Shown here: piece by piece, positions 45,654 to 55,500 of the stretch
How the letters are laid out: every line of letters begins with the position of its first letter
How positions within the stretch are numbered: the stretch's first letter is position 1
Assembly (NCBI GenBank): GCA_963717705.1
Contig: CAVQWT010000007.1
Span: 62,001 to 126,000 of the forward strand
Origin: CAVQWT01 sp963717705
Lineage (GTDB): Bacteria > Pseudomonadota > Gammaproteobacteria > Burkholderiales > Casimicrobiaceae
Direction: 5' to 3'
Length of the DNA stretch: 64,000 nucleotides
Made by a program: the position numbers and the translations under genes
Notes under the pieces: model-generated
The model's input: only the letters and a program-made list of their open reading frames with translations
What the model was told of the DNA's origin: nothing
Databases searched by the model: none

Positions 45654-45832
45654 AGACGCGGCATGGCATCGCACGCACACTCGATTCCGAAGTGGAGGGA
45701 CGCTGTTCACGGCCCGGGGCGCGGAGGTCGTGGCGTCGGCGCCGCGAGCGCCGGAGCAATGGCAACCGCGGCACCGAACTCGCCGAGTTGCGAGCAGCGT
45801 CCGATAACGTACCCGAACCTCAAGGAAACAAC

Positions 45833-46438
45833 ATGTCCAGACTCATGATTGCACTGTTCGTCGCCGCTGGCCTGGGCTTTGCCGGGACCGGCATGGCGCA
45901 GACCTATTCGACGAAGTCCACTTCGACGACGATGTCGAAGGACAACTACGCGGCTGCCAAGACAAGTGCCGATGCCCAGTACAAGCTCGACAAGGAGGCG
46001 TGCGCGGCTCTGAGCGGAAACGCCAAAGACATCTGCATGGCCGAAGCGAAGGGCAAGGACAGCGCGGCCAAGGCCGACGCCGAAGCCGCCTACAAGAATA
46101 CTCCCAAGGCTCGGGAAAGCGCCCGTGTCGCCCACGCCGAGGCGACCTATCACGTCGCGATCGAGAAATGCGACGACCTCGCCGGCAACACCAAGGATGT
46201 CTGCGTGAAGGAAGCGAAGGCCGCGCTGGTCAAGGGCAAGGCGAACGCCAAGGTCGACCGCGTCGCGGCCGACACGAACAAGGAGGCCGCGGTCAAGCAG
46301 GCCGAGTCGCGCAAGGATGCGAGCCAGGACAAGCGCGACGCGGACTACAAGGTTTCCGTCGAGAAGTGCGACGCGCTCGCGGGTCCCGCGAAGGAGGCGT
46401 GCATCGAAAGCGCGAAGGTGCAATACGGCAAGTCCTGA
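45833..46438 (+). CDS. exported protein with three Cys-pair repeats, function unknown
   Basis: 201 residues from ATG 45833, AAGGA six bases upstream. Signal peptide at 1-22 (MIALFVAAGLGFAGTGMAQ). The mature part has three related units: DKEACAALSGNAKDICMAEA, AIEKCDDLAGNTKDVCVKEA and SVEKCDALAGPAKEACIESA. Each has two cysteines 11 residues apart, which could form intra-repeat disulfides. Linkers are Lys/Ala/Asp-rich helices. I know of no assigned function for such proteins; they occur near stress genes in betaproteobacteria. A strong terminator follows at 46498. Confidence 0.75.
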   Translation: MSRLMIALFVAAGLGFAGTGMAQTYSTKSTSTTMSKDNYAAAKTSADAQYKLDKEACAALSGNAKDICMAEAKGKDSAAKADAEAAYKNTPKARESARVAHAEATYHVAIEKCDDLAGNTKDVCVKEAKAALVKGKANAKVDRVAADTNKEAAVKQAESRKDASQDKRDADYKVSVEKCDALAGPAKEACIESAKVQYGKS

Positions 46439-46497
46439 AATCGACACCGCTTCCCCGCGCGGACCGCCTTCGAGCGCGCCGCGCGGTTCCGCAAATG

Positions 46498-46528
46498 CCG
46501 GTCGGGGGTCTTCCCCCGGCCGGTTTTT
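46498..46528 (+). terminator. rho-independent terminator of the Cys-repeat gene
   Basis: CCGGTCGGGGG pairs with CCCCCGGCCGG (one G-T pair) around a TCTT loop and is followed by TTTTT. It lies 60 nt after the stop at 46438. Confidence 0.88.
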
Positions 46529-46650
46529 GCGTCTGGTCGGCGGCTGATCGCGCCGCCGCGGAGCGTGAACCCCGTCTCGGCGACGCGCGCGCACCGGCCG
46601 GGTCACTGCGGCCGGCACCCGCGCATCGAACGCCGCGCAGCCTGCAAAGC

Positions 46651-46684
46651 GGCGGGGGCCGATGCGATTGCACCGACCCCCGCC
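46651..46684 (-). terminator. possible terminator of the DUF6600 gene
   Basis: Eight-base stem GGCGGGGG / CCCCCGCC around an 18-base loop, 32 nt after the stop at 46716 on the minus strand. Only GCTTTGC follows, so support is weak. Confidence 0.4.
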
Positions 46685-46715
46685 TGTTGCGCACGCCGCC
46701 ACGCGGCAAGGGCGC

Positions 46716-49166
46716 CTAACCCTTCTGCTTGCGGCCTTCCTCGTCGCGTTTCTGCTCGTCGCTGTCCTTGCCCGTGTCACCCGGCTTGCCGGCACCCTGC
46801 TTCGGGTTCTGGCCGCTCGGCCTTGGTTGCGGCGCCGCCTGCGGCTGCGGCTGAGGCTTCGGCGCCGCTTGCGGCTGCGGCTGAGGCTTCGGCACCGCTT
46901 GCGGCTGCGGCTGAGGCTTCGGCACCGCTTGCGGCTGCGGCTGAGGCTTCGGCGCCGCTTGCGGCTGTGATTCGCGCGGCGGAGGCGTGGGCGCGGCCGC
47001 CGGTGAACGCGGCTCGGCCTGCCTCGCGGGTGGCGCCGCCGGCTTGTCTTGCCGCGCGGGTTGCGCCGGAGGTTGTGCGGCCGGCGGGGGTGGAGCAGTC
47101 CTTGTCCGCTGCGACTGCTCGGGCTGCACCGACCGCTGCGGCGGGGGCTGCACTGCGGCTGGGGGTGGAGCCGCCTGGGTCGGCGGGGCGACCTTGGGCT
47201 CGGCCGGGCGCGGTGCCGGCAAGGGTGCGGGCGGGGATGCGGGGGGCCGGACGGCCGGGTCTCCGCCGCCGCGCTGCTCGGGTTTGCCGCGTTGCTCCGC
47301 TGGTCGTGCAGGCGACGCCGGAGGCACGGCCTGCGGTGGGGCCGCCCGGGACTGTGGCGCCGACGGGGACGGCACCGGCGGAGGCGCTACCGACTGGACC
47401 GGTGGTTGGGCCCGGCCGCGCTGGTCGTCCTTGCCGCGCTGTGCCGCCGGCGGTGCAGGCGGTAGCGCCGCTGGTGACGGCGCACCGGCTTGCGTCGGGG
47501 CGTCCGGTGCACGAGGCGCGCCGGGTTGCGCAGGCGCAGCGGGGGTGCTTCGGTCGTCGTTCTGTCCGCGCGCGGCGCCGGGCCTGGTGGCGTCCGTGAC
47601 CTGCGGCGGGCGCATCGTGGGCGGGGCCGACTTCTCCGGCGCGACGACCTTCACCACAGGCGCCGGGGCGGCCGCGGCAGGCTTCAGGTTCTTGCGGGTG
47701 GCGTCGTCGAGCGGCGTCCCCGGCTTCGCTGAAAGCTCCTGCCGTTGCGCCGCGAACCCCGCCTGTGCCGCGGGCGGCGCACTGCGGGCAACGACCGGAC
47801 GCTCGAACGCGCGCGACGGCGGCCTGCTGCCCGGCCCGGCGGCGCCATGCACGCTTCGCTCGATCGGAGCCACCGCGGCAACGAACGCCACCGGCGCGGC
47901 GGCGACGGCTTCCCGGGGCACCCGCACCGCGATCCTGGAAACGGACTGCGACTGCACGAACGCCGTGGTCGGCACGGCGACGACGGCGCCCGGCACCTCC
48001 CGGTTCGCGTAGACGACATTGGTGACGTTGGTGTTGTTGTAGTAGTTGTTGATGACGGTGGTGTTGACGACCGTGTTGCTGCGATTGATGTTCTCGAAGT
48101 AGCCGCGGCTGACCGGATACGACGGCCGATAGATTTCCCGCGGCCCCAGCGGGAACCACGCGACGCCGCCGACGTTGCCGCTGGATATCGCCAGCTGGAA
48201 GTTCCCGCCACCCACGAACGCGACCAGCGCCGGCGCATAGTACGCGCGGGTGCGGACCGGCCCAGGGACCCAACCCCAGGTCCCGCGCAGATTCGCCCAG
48301 CGGCCGTAATGGGAAACGGCGAAGCCCCAGGGCGCGTCGTCCACCCACGTCCATCCCCAGGGGTCGACCCATGCCCAATGCCCGTCGCGGTACGGCGCCC
48401 ACCCGGCGGCAACCCGGGTCGGGATCCAGACGTTGCCGTAAGTCGCATCGACGCGCCAGGTGCCGTTCGCGTCGAGATCCTGGTACCCGACCACGTCCTG
48501 CGACACGTAACGGGCGGACGCCGAGTTGTCGTAACTGCGGTCGCGGTCCGTCGACCAGCGATCGAACGCGTCGATCCGCGGCGCGTCGACGTACTGGTAG
48601 TCGCGCAGGCCGGTGCCGGCGAATCGATACGGCTGGCGCGAATCGATCACGTACGCCGCGCCTTCGCCGTAGACCTCGCCCTGGCCCTTGCGCACGACGA
48701 TGGTCGTGGCGCTGCCGTCGGGATCCACGGCGATCCGGTATTCGCCGGGTTGCCGCAGGGTGAAGGCGAGGTTGGGCGTATCGACCTCGAACGCCTGGTT
48801 CGGCTCGAGCCGCCGGACGCGGACGTTCATCTCCCCCTGCGTCAATTGCAGCTGGGCAATGCGGTCGTCGAGATTCAGGACCGACACGCCGGTGGCGCCG
48901 TTCATGCGGATCACCGCGCCGCCGACCTGGATTTCGACGCGCGACCCGGCGTCGGCCCACAGGCGGTCGCCGGTGGTCAACGGCCGGTTGATCGTCGCCT
49001 GCACCCAGTCGTCCTCGCCGGCAGGTGAAAAGCTGACCGCCCCCGACAGGTAGCCGACGCGCGCGACCCGCGACGGCGGGTCCGCGCTCGCGAGACCGCT
49101 GAAGGAAAGGACGGCGACGCAAGCCCCGACGGCGAAAAGCCGAAGCGCACAATGGTGCCTCTGCAT
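46716..49166 (-). CDS. exported FecR-domain / DUF6600 protein with long Pro/Gln-rich tail
   Basis: 816 residues. Signal peptide at about 1-28. Residues 30-170 form a FecR-like beta domain (VARVGYLSGAVSFSPAGEDD, ADAGSRVEIQVGGAVIRMNG). A Trp-rich DUF6600 region follows at about 235-320 (YGNVWIPTRVAAGWAPYRDG, WAWVDPWGWTWVDDAPWGFA, HYGRWANLRGTWGWVPGP). From about residue 400 it is a low-complexity Pro/Ala/Gln tail ending in 10-residue AAPKPQPQPQ repeats and a charged C-terminus. It is probably an envelope or surface protein. Regulator site E lies upstream; the cyclic-glucan synthase is divergent. Confidence 0.83.
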   Translation of the reverse strand: MQRHHCALRLFAVGACVAVLSFSGLASADPPSRVARVGYLSGAVSFSPAGEDDWVQATINRPLTTGDRLWADAGSRVEIQVGGAVIRMNGATGVSVLNLDDRIAQLQLTQGEMNVRVRRLEPNQAFEVDTPNLAFTLRQPGEYRIAVDPDGSATTIVVRKGQGEVYGEGAAYVIDSRQPYRFAGTGLRDYQYVDAPRIDAFDRWSTDRDRSYDNSASARYVSQDVVGYQDLDANGTWRVDATYGNVWIPTRVAAGWAPYRDGHWAWVDPWGWTWVDDAPWGFAVSHYGRWANLRGTWGWVPGPVRTRAYYAPALVAFVGGGNFQLAISSGNVGGVAWFPLGPREIYRPSYPVSRGYFENINRSNTVVNTTVINNYYNNTNVTNVVYANREVPGAVVAVPTTAFVQSQSVSRIAVRVPREAVAAAPVAFVAAVAPIERSVHGAAGPGSRPPSRAFERPVVARSAPPAAQAGFAAQRQELSAKPGTPLDDATRKNLKPAAAAPAPVVKVVAPEKSAPPTMRPPQVTDATRPGAARGQNDDRSTPAAPAQPGAPRAPDAPTQAGAPSPAALPPAPPAAQRGKDDQRGRAQPPVQSVAPPPVPSPSAPQSRAAPPQAVPPASPARPAEQRGKPEQRGGGDPAVRPPASPPAPLPAPRPAEPKVAPPTQAAPPPAAVQPPPQRSVQPEQSQRTRTAPPPPAAQPPAQPARQDKPAAPPARQAEPRSPAAAPTPPPRESQPQAAPKPQPQPQAVPKPQPQPQAVPKPQPQPQAAPKPQPQPQAAPQPRPSGQNPKQGAGKPGDTGKDSDEQKRDEEGRKQKG
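46841..46970. repeat. 30-bp tandem repeat in the DUF6600 gene
   Basis: Four nearly identical units beginning GCGGCTGCGGCTGAGGCTTC start at 46841, 46871, 46901 and 46931, with a partial fifth at 46961. Each encodes ten residues of A(A/V)PKPQPQPQ type on the minus strand. Variation is limited to one G/A position. Copy number may vary between strains. Confidence 0.9.
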
Positions 49167-49272
49167 GATGACTCCTTCCGGGAGATTGCGTGACCCTGAC
49201 CCGCGGATCGAGCCGGTTGGCGCAACTGCCCCTCGACGTCGGAAACGTTACGGGGCGTGGCCGGGATCGTCT

Positions 49273-49286
49273 GTTCGGCAGCGCAC
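49273..49286 (-). promoter_or_regulatory. regulator site E, upstream of the DUF6600 gene
   Basis: Minus-strand core GTGCGCTGCCGAAC followed by AGACGA. TAACGT (49250-49245) starts 22 nt after the core. The 391-bp gap 49167-49557 contains this and the divergent site F. Confidence 0.68.
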
Positions 49287-49341
49287 GAATGCACTCGCCG
49301 CGCGCCAGGTTGCGAAGCCGTCGCGCGTGGCCCTGCCCTTT

Positions 49342-49355
49342 GTACGCCACCGAAC
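49342..49355 (+). promoter_or_regulatory. regulator site F, upstream of the cyclic-glucan synthase
   Basis: Core GTACGCCACCGAAC followed by AGAAGG. TAGTCT starts at 49378, 22 nt after the core. The predicted transcript start near 49390 leaves a leader of about 170 nt before the TTG start. Confidence 0.66.
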
Positions 49356-49557
49356 AGAAGGAACCGGCGCCTGCCGTTAGTCTTGAAACGGGTGCCGTGT
49401 GGCGGGCGGGTGTCGGTGCGGACGTCGTTCTCCGCGGGGCGCGCGTCGCGCGACAAAGTGCGGGGTGTGGCGACGTGCCACAGGCGCGGCCTGCCCCGGG
49501 CACATCGAATTCCGACGGGCTCCGTCAACCGGTGCGCCGACGACCAGGAAACCAGCG

Positions 49558-52500
49558 TTGAATGCGACCGGCCGCACCCTCTTTGAACGATTGCTCGAGA
49601 TCCCGGTGCGCTTCGGCCGCGGCGACTCGCCGCGGAAATTCGCCGACGACGAACCGCCGCTGCGATCGGAGCTGTTCAGCGCCGACCAGATGGAGCGGCA
49701 CGGCAGCGACCTCGCCGCGGCGCACCGGTTGGCGCCGGGCCGCGCCCCGGATCGCCTGCTGGCGCGGCTGGCGGAGAACGAACGCACGCTGCTCGAAGTC
49801 TGCGACCTGCTGACCGCGGCGATCGCGGCCAGCCGCCGCATCACGCCGGCCGCGGAATGGCTGCTCGACAATTTCTACCTGATCGACGAGCAGATCCGCA
49901 CGGCGAAGCGGCACCTGCCCAAGGGTTACAGCCGCGAGCTTCCCCGCCTGGCGCACGGGCCGTCGGCCGGGCTTCCGCGCGTCTACGACCTCGCGTTCGA
50001 GGTCATCGCGCACGGGGACGGCCGCGTCGACGCGGAGAGCCTCGCCCGCTTCGCGGCGGCCTACCAGACGGTGGCGCCGCTCAAGCTGGGGGAATTGTGG
50101 GCGATTCCCATCATGCTGCGGCTGGCGCTGATCGAAAACCTGCGCCGTGTCGGCGCCCGGATCGCCGCCGGCACCATCGACCGCAACCGCGCCGATGCCT
50201 GGGCGGACCAGATGACCGAGGTCGCGGAGCACGATCCCAACAACCTGATCCTGGTGATTGCCGACATGGCGCGGTCGAACCCGCCGATGGTGAGCTCGTT
50301 CGTCGCCGAACTCGCGCGCCGCCTGCAGGGACAGAGCGCCGCGCTCGCCCTGCCGCTCACCTGGATCGAGCAGCGGCTGTCCGAGCACGGTTTCTCGATC
50401 GAGCAGCTGGTGCAGTCGGAAACGCAGGAGCAGGCCGCGGTCCAGGTCTCGATCAGCAACACCATCGGCAGCCTGCGCTTCCTGGGCTCGATGGACTGGC
50501 GCGAGTTCGTCGAGTCGATGAGCGTCGTCGAGCAGAAGCTGCGGGAGGATCCGGGAGGACTCTACGGCCGGATGGACTTCGCGACCCGCGATCGCTACCG
50601 GCACGTCGTCGAGGAGATCGCGAAAGGCAGCCACCTGTCCGAAAGCGAGGTGGCGCGCAAGGCGATCCAGCTGGCCTACGAGGGCGCGGCCCCCGGGGCC
50701 GCCAGGGACGGCGACGACGATCGGACCGCCCACGTCGGCTTCTACCTCGTCGATCGCGGGCGATCCCGGCTGGAGCAGGCGGCGGCGATGCGCATGTCCG
50801 CCGCCGAGGCGAGCCGCAGGTTCGCACGGCGAATCCCGCTGCTGCTCTACCTCGGCGCGATCGCGGCCCTGACCGCGGTCATGACGGCGGGCCTCCTGGC
50901 GCTGGCGCACGGCGACGGGATTGCCGGCCCGCTGCTCGCGGCGCTCGGCATCGTCCTGCTGCTCGCCACCAGCCAGCTGGCGGTCGGGATCGTGAACTGG
51001 GTGGCGACCCTGCTGGTGCCGCCCCGACAGCTGCCGCGGATGGACTTCTCCCGCGGGCTCCCCGCGGAGGCGCGGACGCTGGTCGTGGTACCGACGTTTC
51101 TGAGCAGCGCCGAGGGCATCGAGAACCTGGTCGAGGCGCTCGAGGTCCGCTTCCTCGCCAATCGCGACGCCTGCCTGCATTTCGGACTGCTGACCGACTT
51201 CCACGACGCGGCGACGGAAGCGATGCCCGGCGACGACGCGCTGCTGCTGCTGGCACGCAAGGGGATCGACGCCCTGAACGAGAAGTACGGCCGCGCGCCG
51301 GACCCGGACGGCAGCGTCGCGCCCGGCGACAGCTTTTTCCTCTTCCACCGTCCGCGCCGATGGAACGCCGGCGAACGCGTATGGATGGGCTACGAGCGCA
51401 AGCGCGGCAAGCTCGCCGAGCTGAACTCGCTGCTGCGCGGTGGCGGGAGCACCGGCTTCTCGCTCGTCGTCGGCGACCTGACCGCGCTGTCGGGCGTGAA
51501 ATACGTGATCACGCTCGACACCGACACCGAGCTTCCGCGCGACTCGGCACGGCAGTTCGTCGGCGCGATGGCGCATCCGCTCAATCGCGCACGCTTCGAC
51601 GCATCGCGCAAGCGCACGGGCGCCGGGCTGGTGGCCGAAGGCTACGGGATCCTGCAGCCGCGGGTGAGCATCAGCCTTCCCGGCGCGAACCGCTCCTGGT
51701 ATGCGCGCCTGCACGGCGGCGATCCCGGCATCGACCCCTATACGCGCGCCGTCTCCGACGTCTACCAGGACGTGTTCGACGAGGGTTCGTTCATCGGCAA
51801 GGGAATCTACGACGTCGACGCGTTCGAGCAGGCGCTCGCCGGTCGTTTCCCCGAGAACCGGATCCTGAGCCACGACCTCCTCGAGGGCTGCTACGCGCGT
51901 TCGGGACTGCTGAGCGACGCCCAGCTGTACGAGGAGTTTCCGGCCACGTACCAGGCGGACATCCGGCGCCGGCACCGCTGGGTGCGCGGCGACTGGCAGC
52001 TCGCGGGCTGGCTGCTGGCGCGCGTGCCCGCGGCCGGCGCCGGCAAGGCGGTCAACCCGCTGTCGATGCTGTCGCAGTGGAAGCTCCTCGACAACCTGCG
52101 GCGCAGTCTCGTCCCCGCCGTGCTGACGCTGCTGCTGCTGCTCGGATGGGCCGTGCTGCCCCGCGCCTGGCTGTGGACGCTGGTGGTGATCGCGATCCTG
52201 TGGCTGCCCTCGGTGATCGCGTCGATCCTCGACCTGCTGCGCAAGCCGGACGAGATCCTGCTGCGGCAGCACCTCGCCTCCACCGCGGGCGTCGCCGCCC
52301 GGCACGGTGCCCAGGCGCTGCTGAACCTCGCCTTCCTGCCGTACGAGGCGGCGGTCAACCTCGACGCGATCGTGCGCACCGCGTGGCGAATTCTCGTCAG
52401 CCATCGGCGGCGGCTCGAGTGGAACCCGTCGGCGGCCGACGCGCGCGCGCCGTCCCCCGCCAACGGCGCCAGCCACCGCTCGGCGCTGGCGGAAGCGCTC

Positions 52501-55500
52501 GGGTCGATGTGGATCGCCCCGGCCATCGCCGTCGCCGCGACGATCCTGCTGGTCATCGCCGCCCCGCTCGCGCTCGCGGCGGCGGCGCCGGTGCTGCTGC
52601 TCTGGCTGGCCGCCCCGGCGATCGCCTGGTGGATCAGCCGTCCGCTGGCCCGCCGCGAAGCGCGCCTGACCATCGACCAGGCCCGCTTCCTGCGCAAACT
52701 GGCGCGAAGGACGTGGGCGTTCTTCGAGACGTTCGTCGGCCCGGACGATCACTGGCTGCCGCCGGACAACTGGCAGGAGCATCCGGTCGCCACCCTCGCG
52801 CACCGCACGTCGCCGACCAACATGGGTTTCGCGCTGCTGGCCAACCTGACCGCCTCCGATTTCGGCTACATCCCGGCCGGGCAGCTGCTGCTGCGGACGG
52901 CGAACGCGCTGCGCACGATGAGCGCGATGGAACGCTACGAGGGCCACTTCTACAACTGGTACGACACCCGGTCGCTGAAGCCGCTGGCGCCGCTCTACGT
53001 CTCCGCGGTCGACAGCGGCAACCTGGCGGGTCACCTGCTGACGCTGCGGCCGGGCCTGCTGGCACTGGTCGATGCCCGGATCGTGGATCCGCAATGCTTC
53101 GACGGGCTCGACGACACGCTGCGCACGCTCGTCGAGTGCGGCGGCGCAAGCGCGCCGCCGTCCGCCGTCCGCCTGCAGCGGGACCTGGAAACCGCGTACG
53201 ACTCGCGGCCCGTCACCATCGCCGCGGCGCATCGGTGGCTGGTCCGGATCGCCGCTCAGGTCGCCGAGGTGACCGCGCAGACGGCCGCGCCCGCTGTCCA
53301 TGTCGCGGATTCCGGTCCGGCCGGCACACCGGTTCCGGCCGGCGACGCGGCGTTCTGGGCCGATGCCCTCGTCCGCCAGTGCCGCATCCTGCAGGACGAG
53401 CTCGCGTTTCTCGTTCCGTGGATCGCGCTGCCCGCGGCACCGCCGGGGCTGGCCGACCCGACCCGCGATCGCGCGATCCCGACGCTGCGCGAGCTGGCGA
53501 CGCTCGACGCCGAGATGGCGCCGGCCCTCGAGCGAGCGCGGCTCGCCAGCGCGTCGCCGGCGGAAAGCGACTGGCTCGAGAGCCTCGCTCAGGCCGTCGC
53601 CGCGGCGAGCGCCCGCGCCACCGAGCGCATCGCGGAGATCGGGCGCCTGGCACGGCAATGCGACGAGCTGGCGACGATGGAGTACGACTTCCTGTACGAC
53701 CGGGCGCGGCACCTGCTGGCCATCGGCTACAACGTCGCCGAACGCCGGCAGGATCCGAGCTACTACGACCTGCTCGCTTCGGAAGCGCGCTTCTCCAGCT
53801 TCGTCGCGATCGCGCAGGGCCAGTTGCCGCAGGAAAGCTGGTTCGCGCTCGGCCGCCTGCTCACCACCGCGGGCGGCCGGTCGGTGCTCCTGTCGTGGAG
53901 CGGGTCGATGTTCGAATACCTGATGCCGCTGCTGGTGATGCCCAGCTACGAGAACACGCTGCTCGACCAGACCTGTCGCCGGACCGTCGAGCGGCAGATC
54001 GCGTACGGCAAGCAGCGCGGGGTGCCGTGGGGCATCTCCGAGTGCGGCTACAACGCGGTCGATGCGAGCCTCAGCTACCAGTACCGCGCGTTCGGCGTGC
54101 CCGGCCTGGGGCTGAAACGCGGGCTCGCGGAGGACCTCGTCGTGGCGCCCTACGCCTCGGCACTCGCGCTGATGGTCGCGCCCGAGGAGTCGTGCCTCAA
54201 CCTGCAGCGGCTCGCCGCGGAGGGAATCGCCGGGCGATTCGGTCTCTACGAGGCCGTCGACTACACGCCGGCGCGCGTGCCGCGCGGACAGGCCAGCGTC
54301 GTCGTCCGGTCGTTCATGGCGCACCACCAGGGCATGATCCTGCTCTCGCTCGCGCACCTTCTGCTCGCCCGGCCGATGCAGAAGCGCTTCGAGTCGGACC
54401 CGCAGTTCAAGGCGACGCTGCTGCTGCTGCAGGAGCGCCCGCCCAAGGTCGCCTCGCTGTTCCTGCACCCCGCCGAGCTGTCCGCGATCGCAGGTGTTGC
54501 CGGCGGCCCGGAAGCGCCGGTGCGCGTCCTCGCCAGCCCCAACACGCCGATACCGGAAGTGCAGCTGCTGTCGAACGGCCGCTACCACGTGATGGTCACC
54601 AGCGCCGGCGGCGGCAGCAGCCGCTGGAAGGACCTCGCCCTCACGCGCTGGCGCGAGGACACCACCTGCGACAACTGGGGCACGTTCTGCTACATCCGCG
54701 ACGTGGCGAGCGGCGCGTTCTGGTCGGCGGCGCACCAGCCGACGCCCCGGCGCTCGGCCCACTACGAGGCCATCTTCACCGAGGCGCGCGCGGAGTTTCG
54801 CCGTCGCGACGACGACCTGGAAGCGCACACCGAGATCGTCGTCTCGCCCGAGGACGACATCGAGCTGCGCCGGCTGCGGATCACCAACCGCTCCCGCGTC
54901 CGACGGACGATCGACGTCACGAGCTATGCCGAAGTCGCCCTCTCGTCGGCGGCCGCCGACGCGCTGCACCCCGCGTTCTCCAACCTGTTCGTGCAGACCG
55001 AGATCGTTCCACCGCGCCGGGCCATCCTGTGCACGCGCCGGCCCCGCTCGCACGACGAGCAGGCGCCCTGGATGTTCCATCTCATGGTCGTGCACGGCTG
55101 CGACTCGCTCGAGGCTTCGTACGAGACGGACCGAGCGGCTTTCATCGGCCGCGGACGCACGGTCGCCGATCCGCAGGCAATGACCGACGCCGGGACGCTG
55201 TCCGGCAGCCAGGGCTCGGTGCTCGATCCGATCGTCGCGATCCGCCATCGGGTGACGCTCGATCCGCAGCAGACGGCCACGTTCGACATCGCGTCCGGCA
55301 TCTCCGACACCCGCGAAGGCGCGCTGGCCCTCGCGGCAAAGTACCAGGACCGCCATCTGGCCGACCGCGTCTTCGACCTGGCGTGGACGCACAGCTGGGT
55401 GACGCTGCGGCAGATCAACGCGACCGAAGCCGACGCCCAGCTCTACGCGCGCCTCGCCAGCTCCATCATCTACGCCAACGCCTCGCTGCGCGCGGAAGCC

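Noticed and set aside
45766..45779. CCGCGGCACCGAAC, close to site D
   Set aside because: Lacks the AGAC flank and a YANNNT at the fixed spacing; possibly a second weak site, but not supportable.
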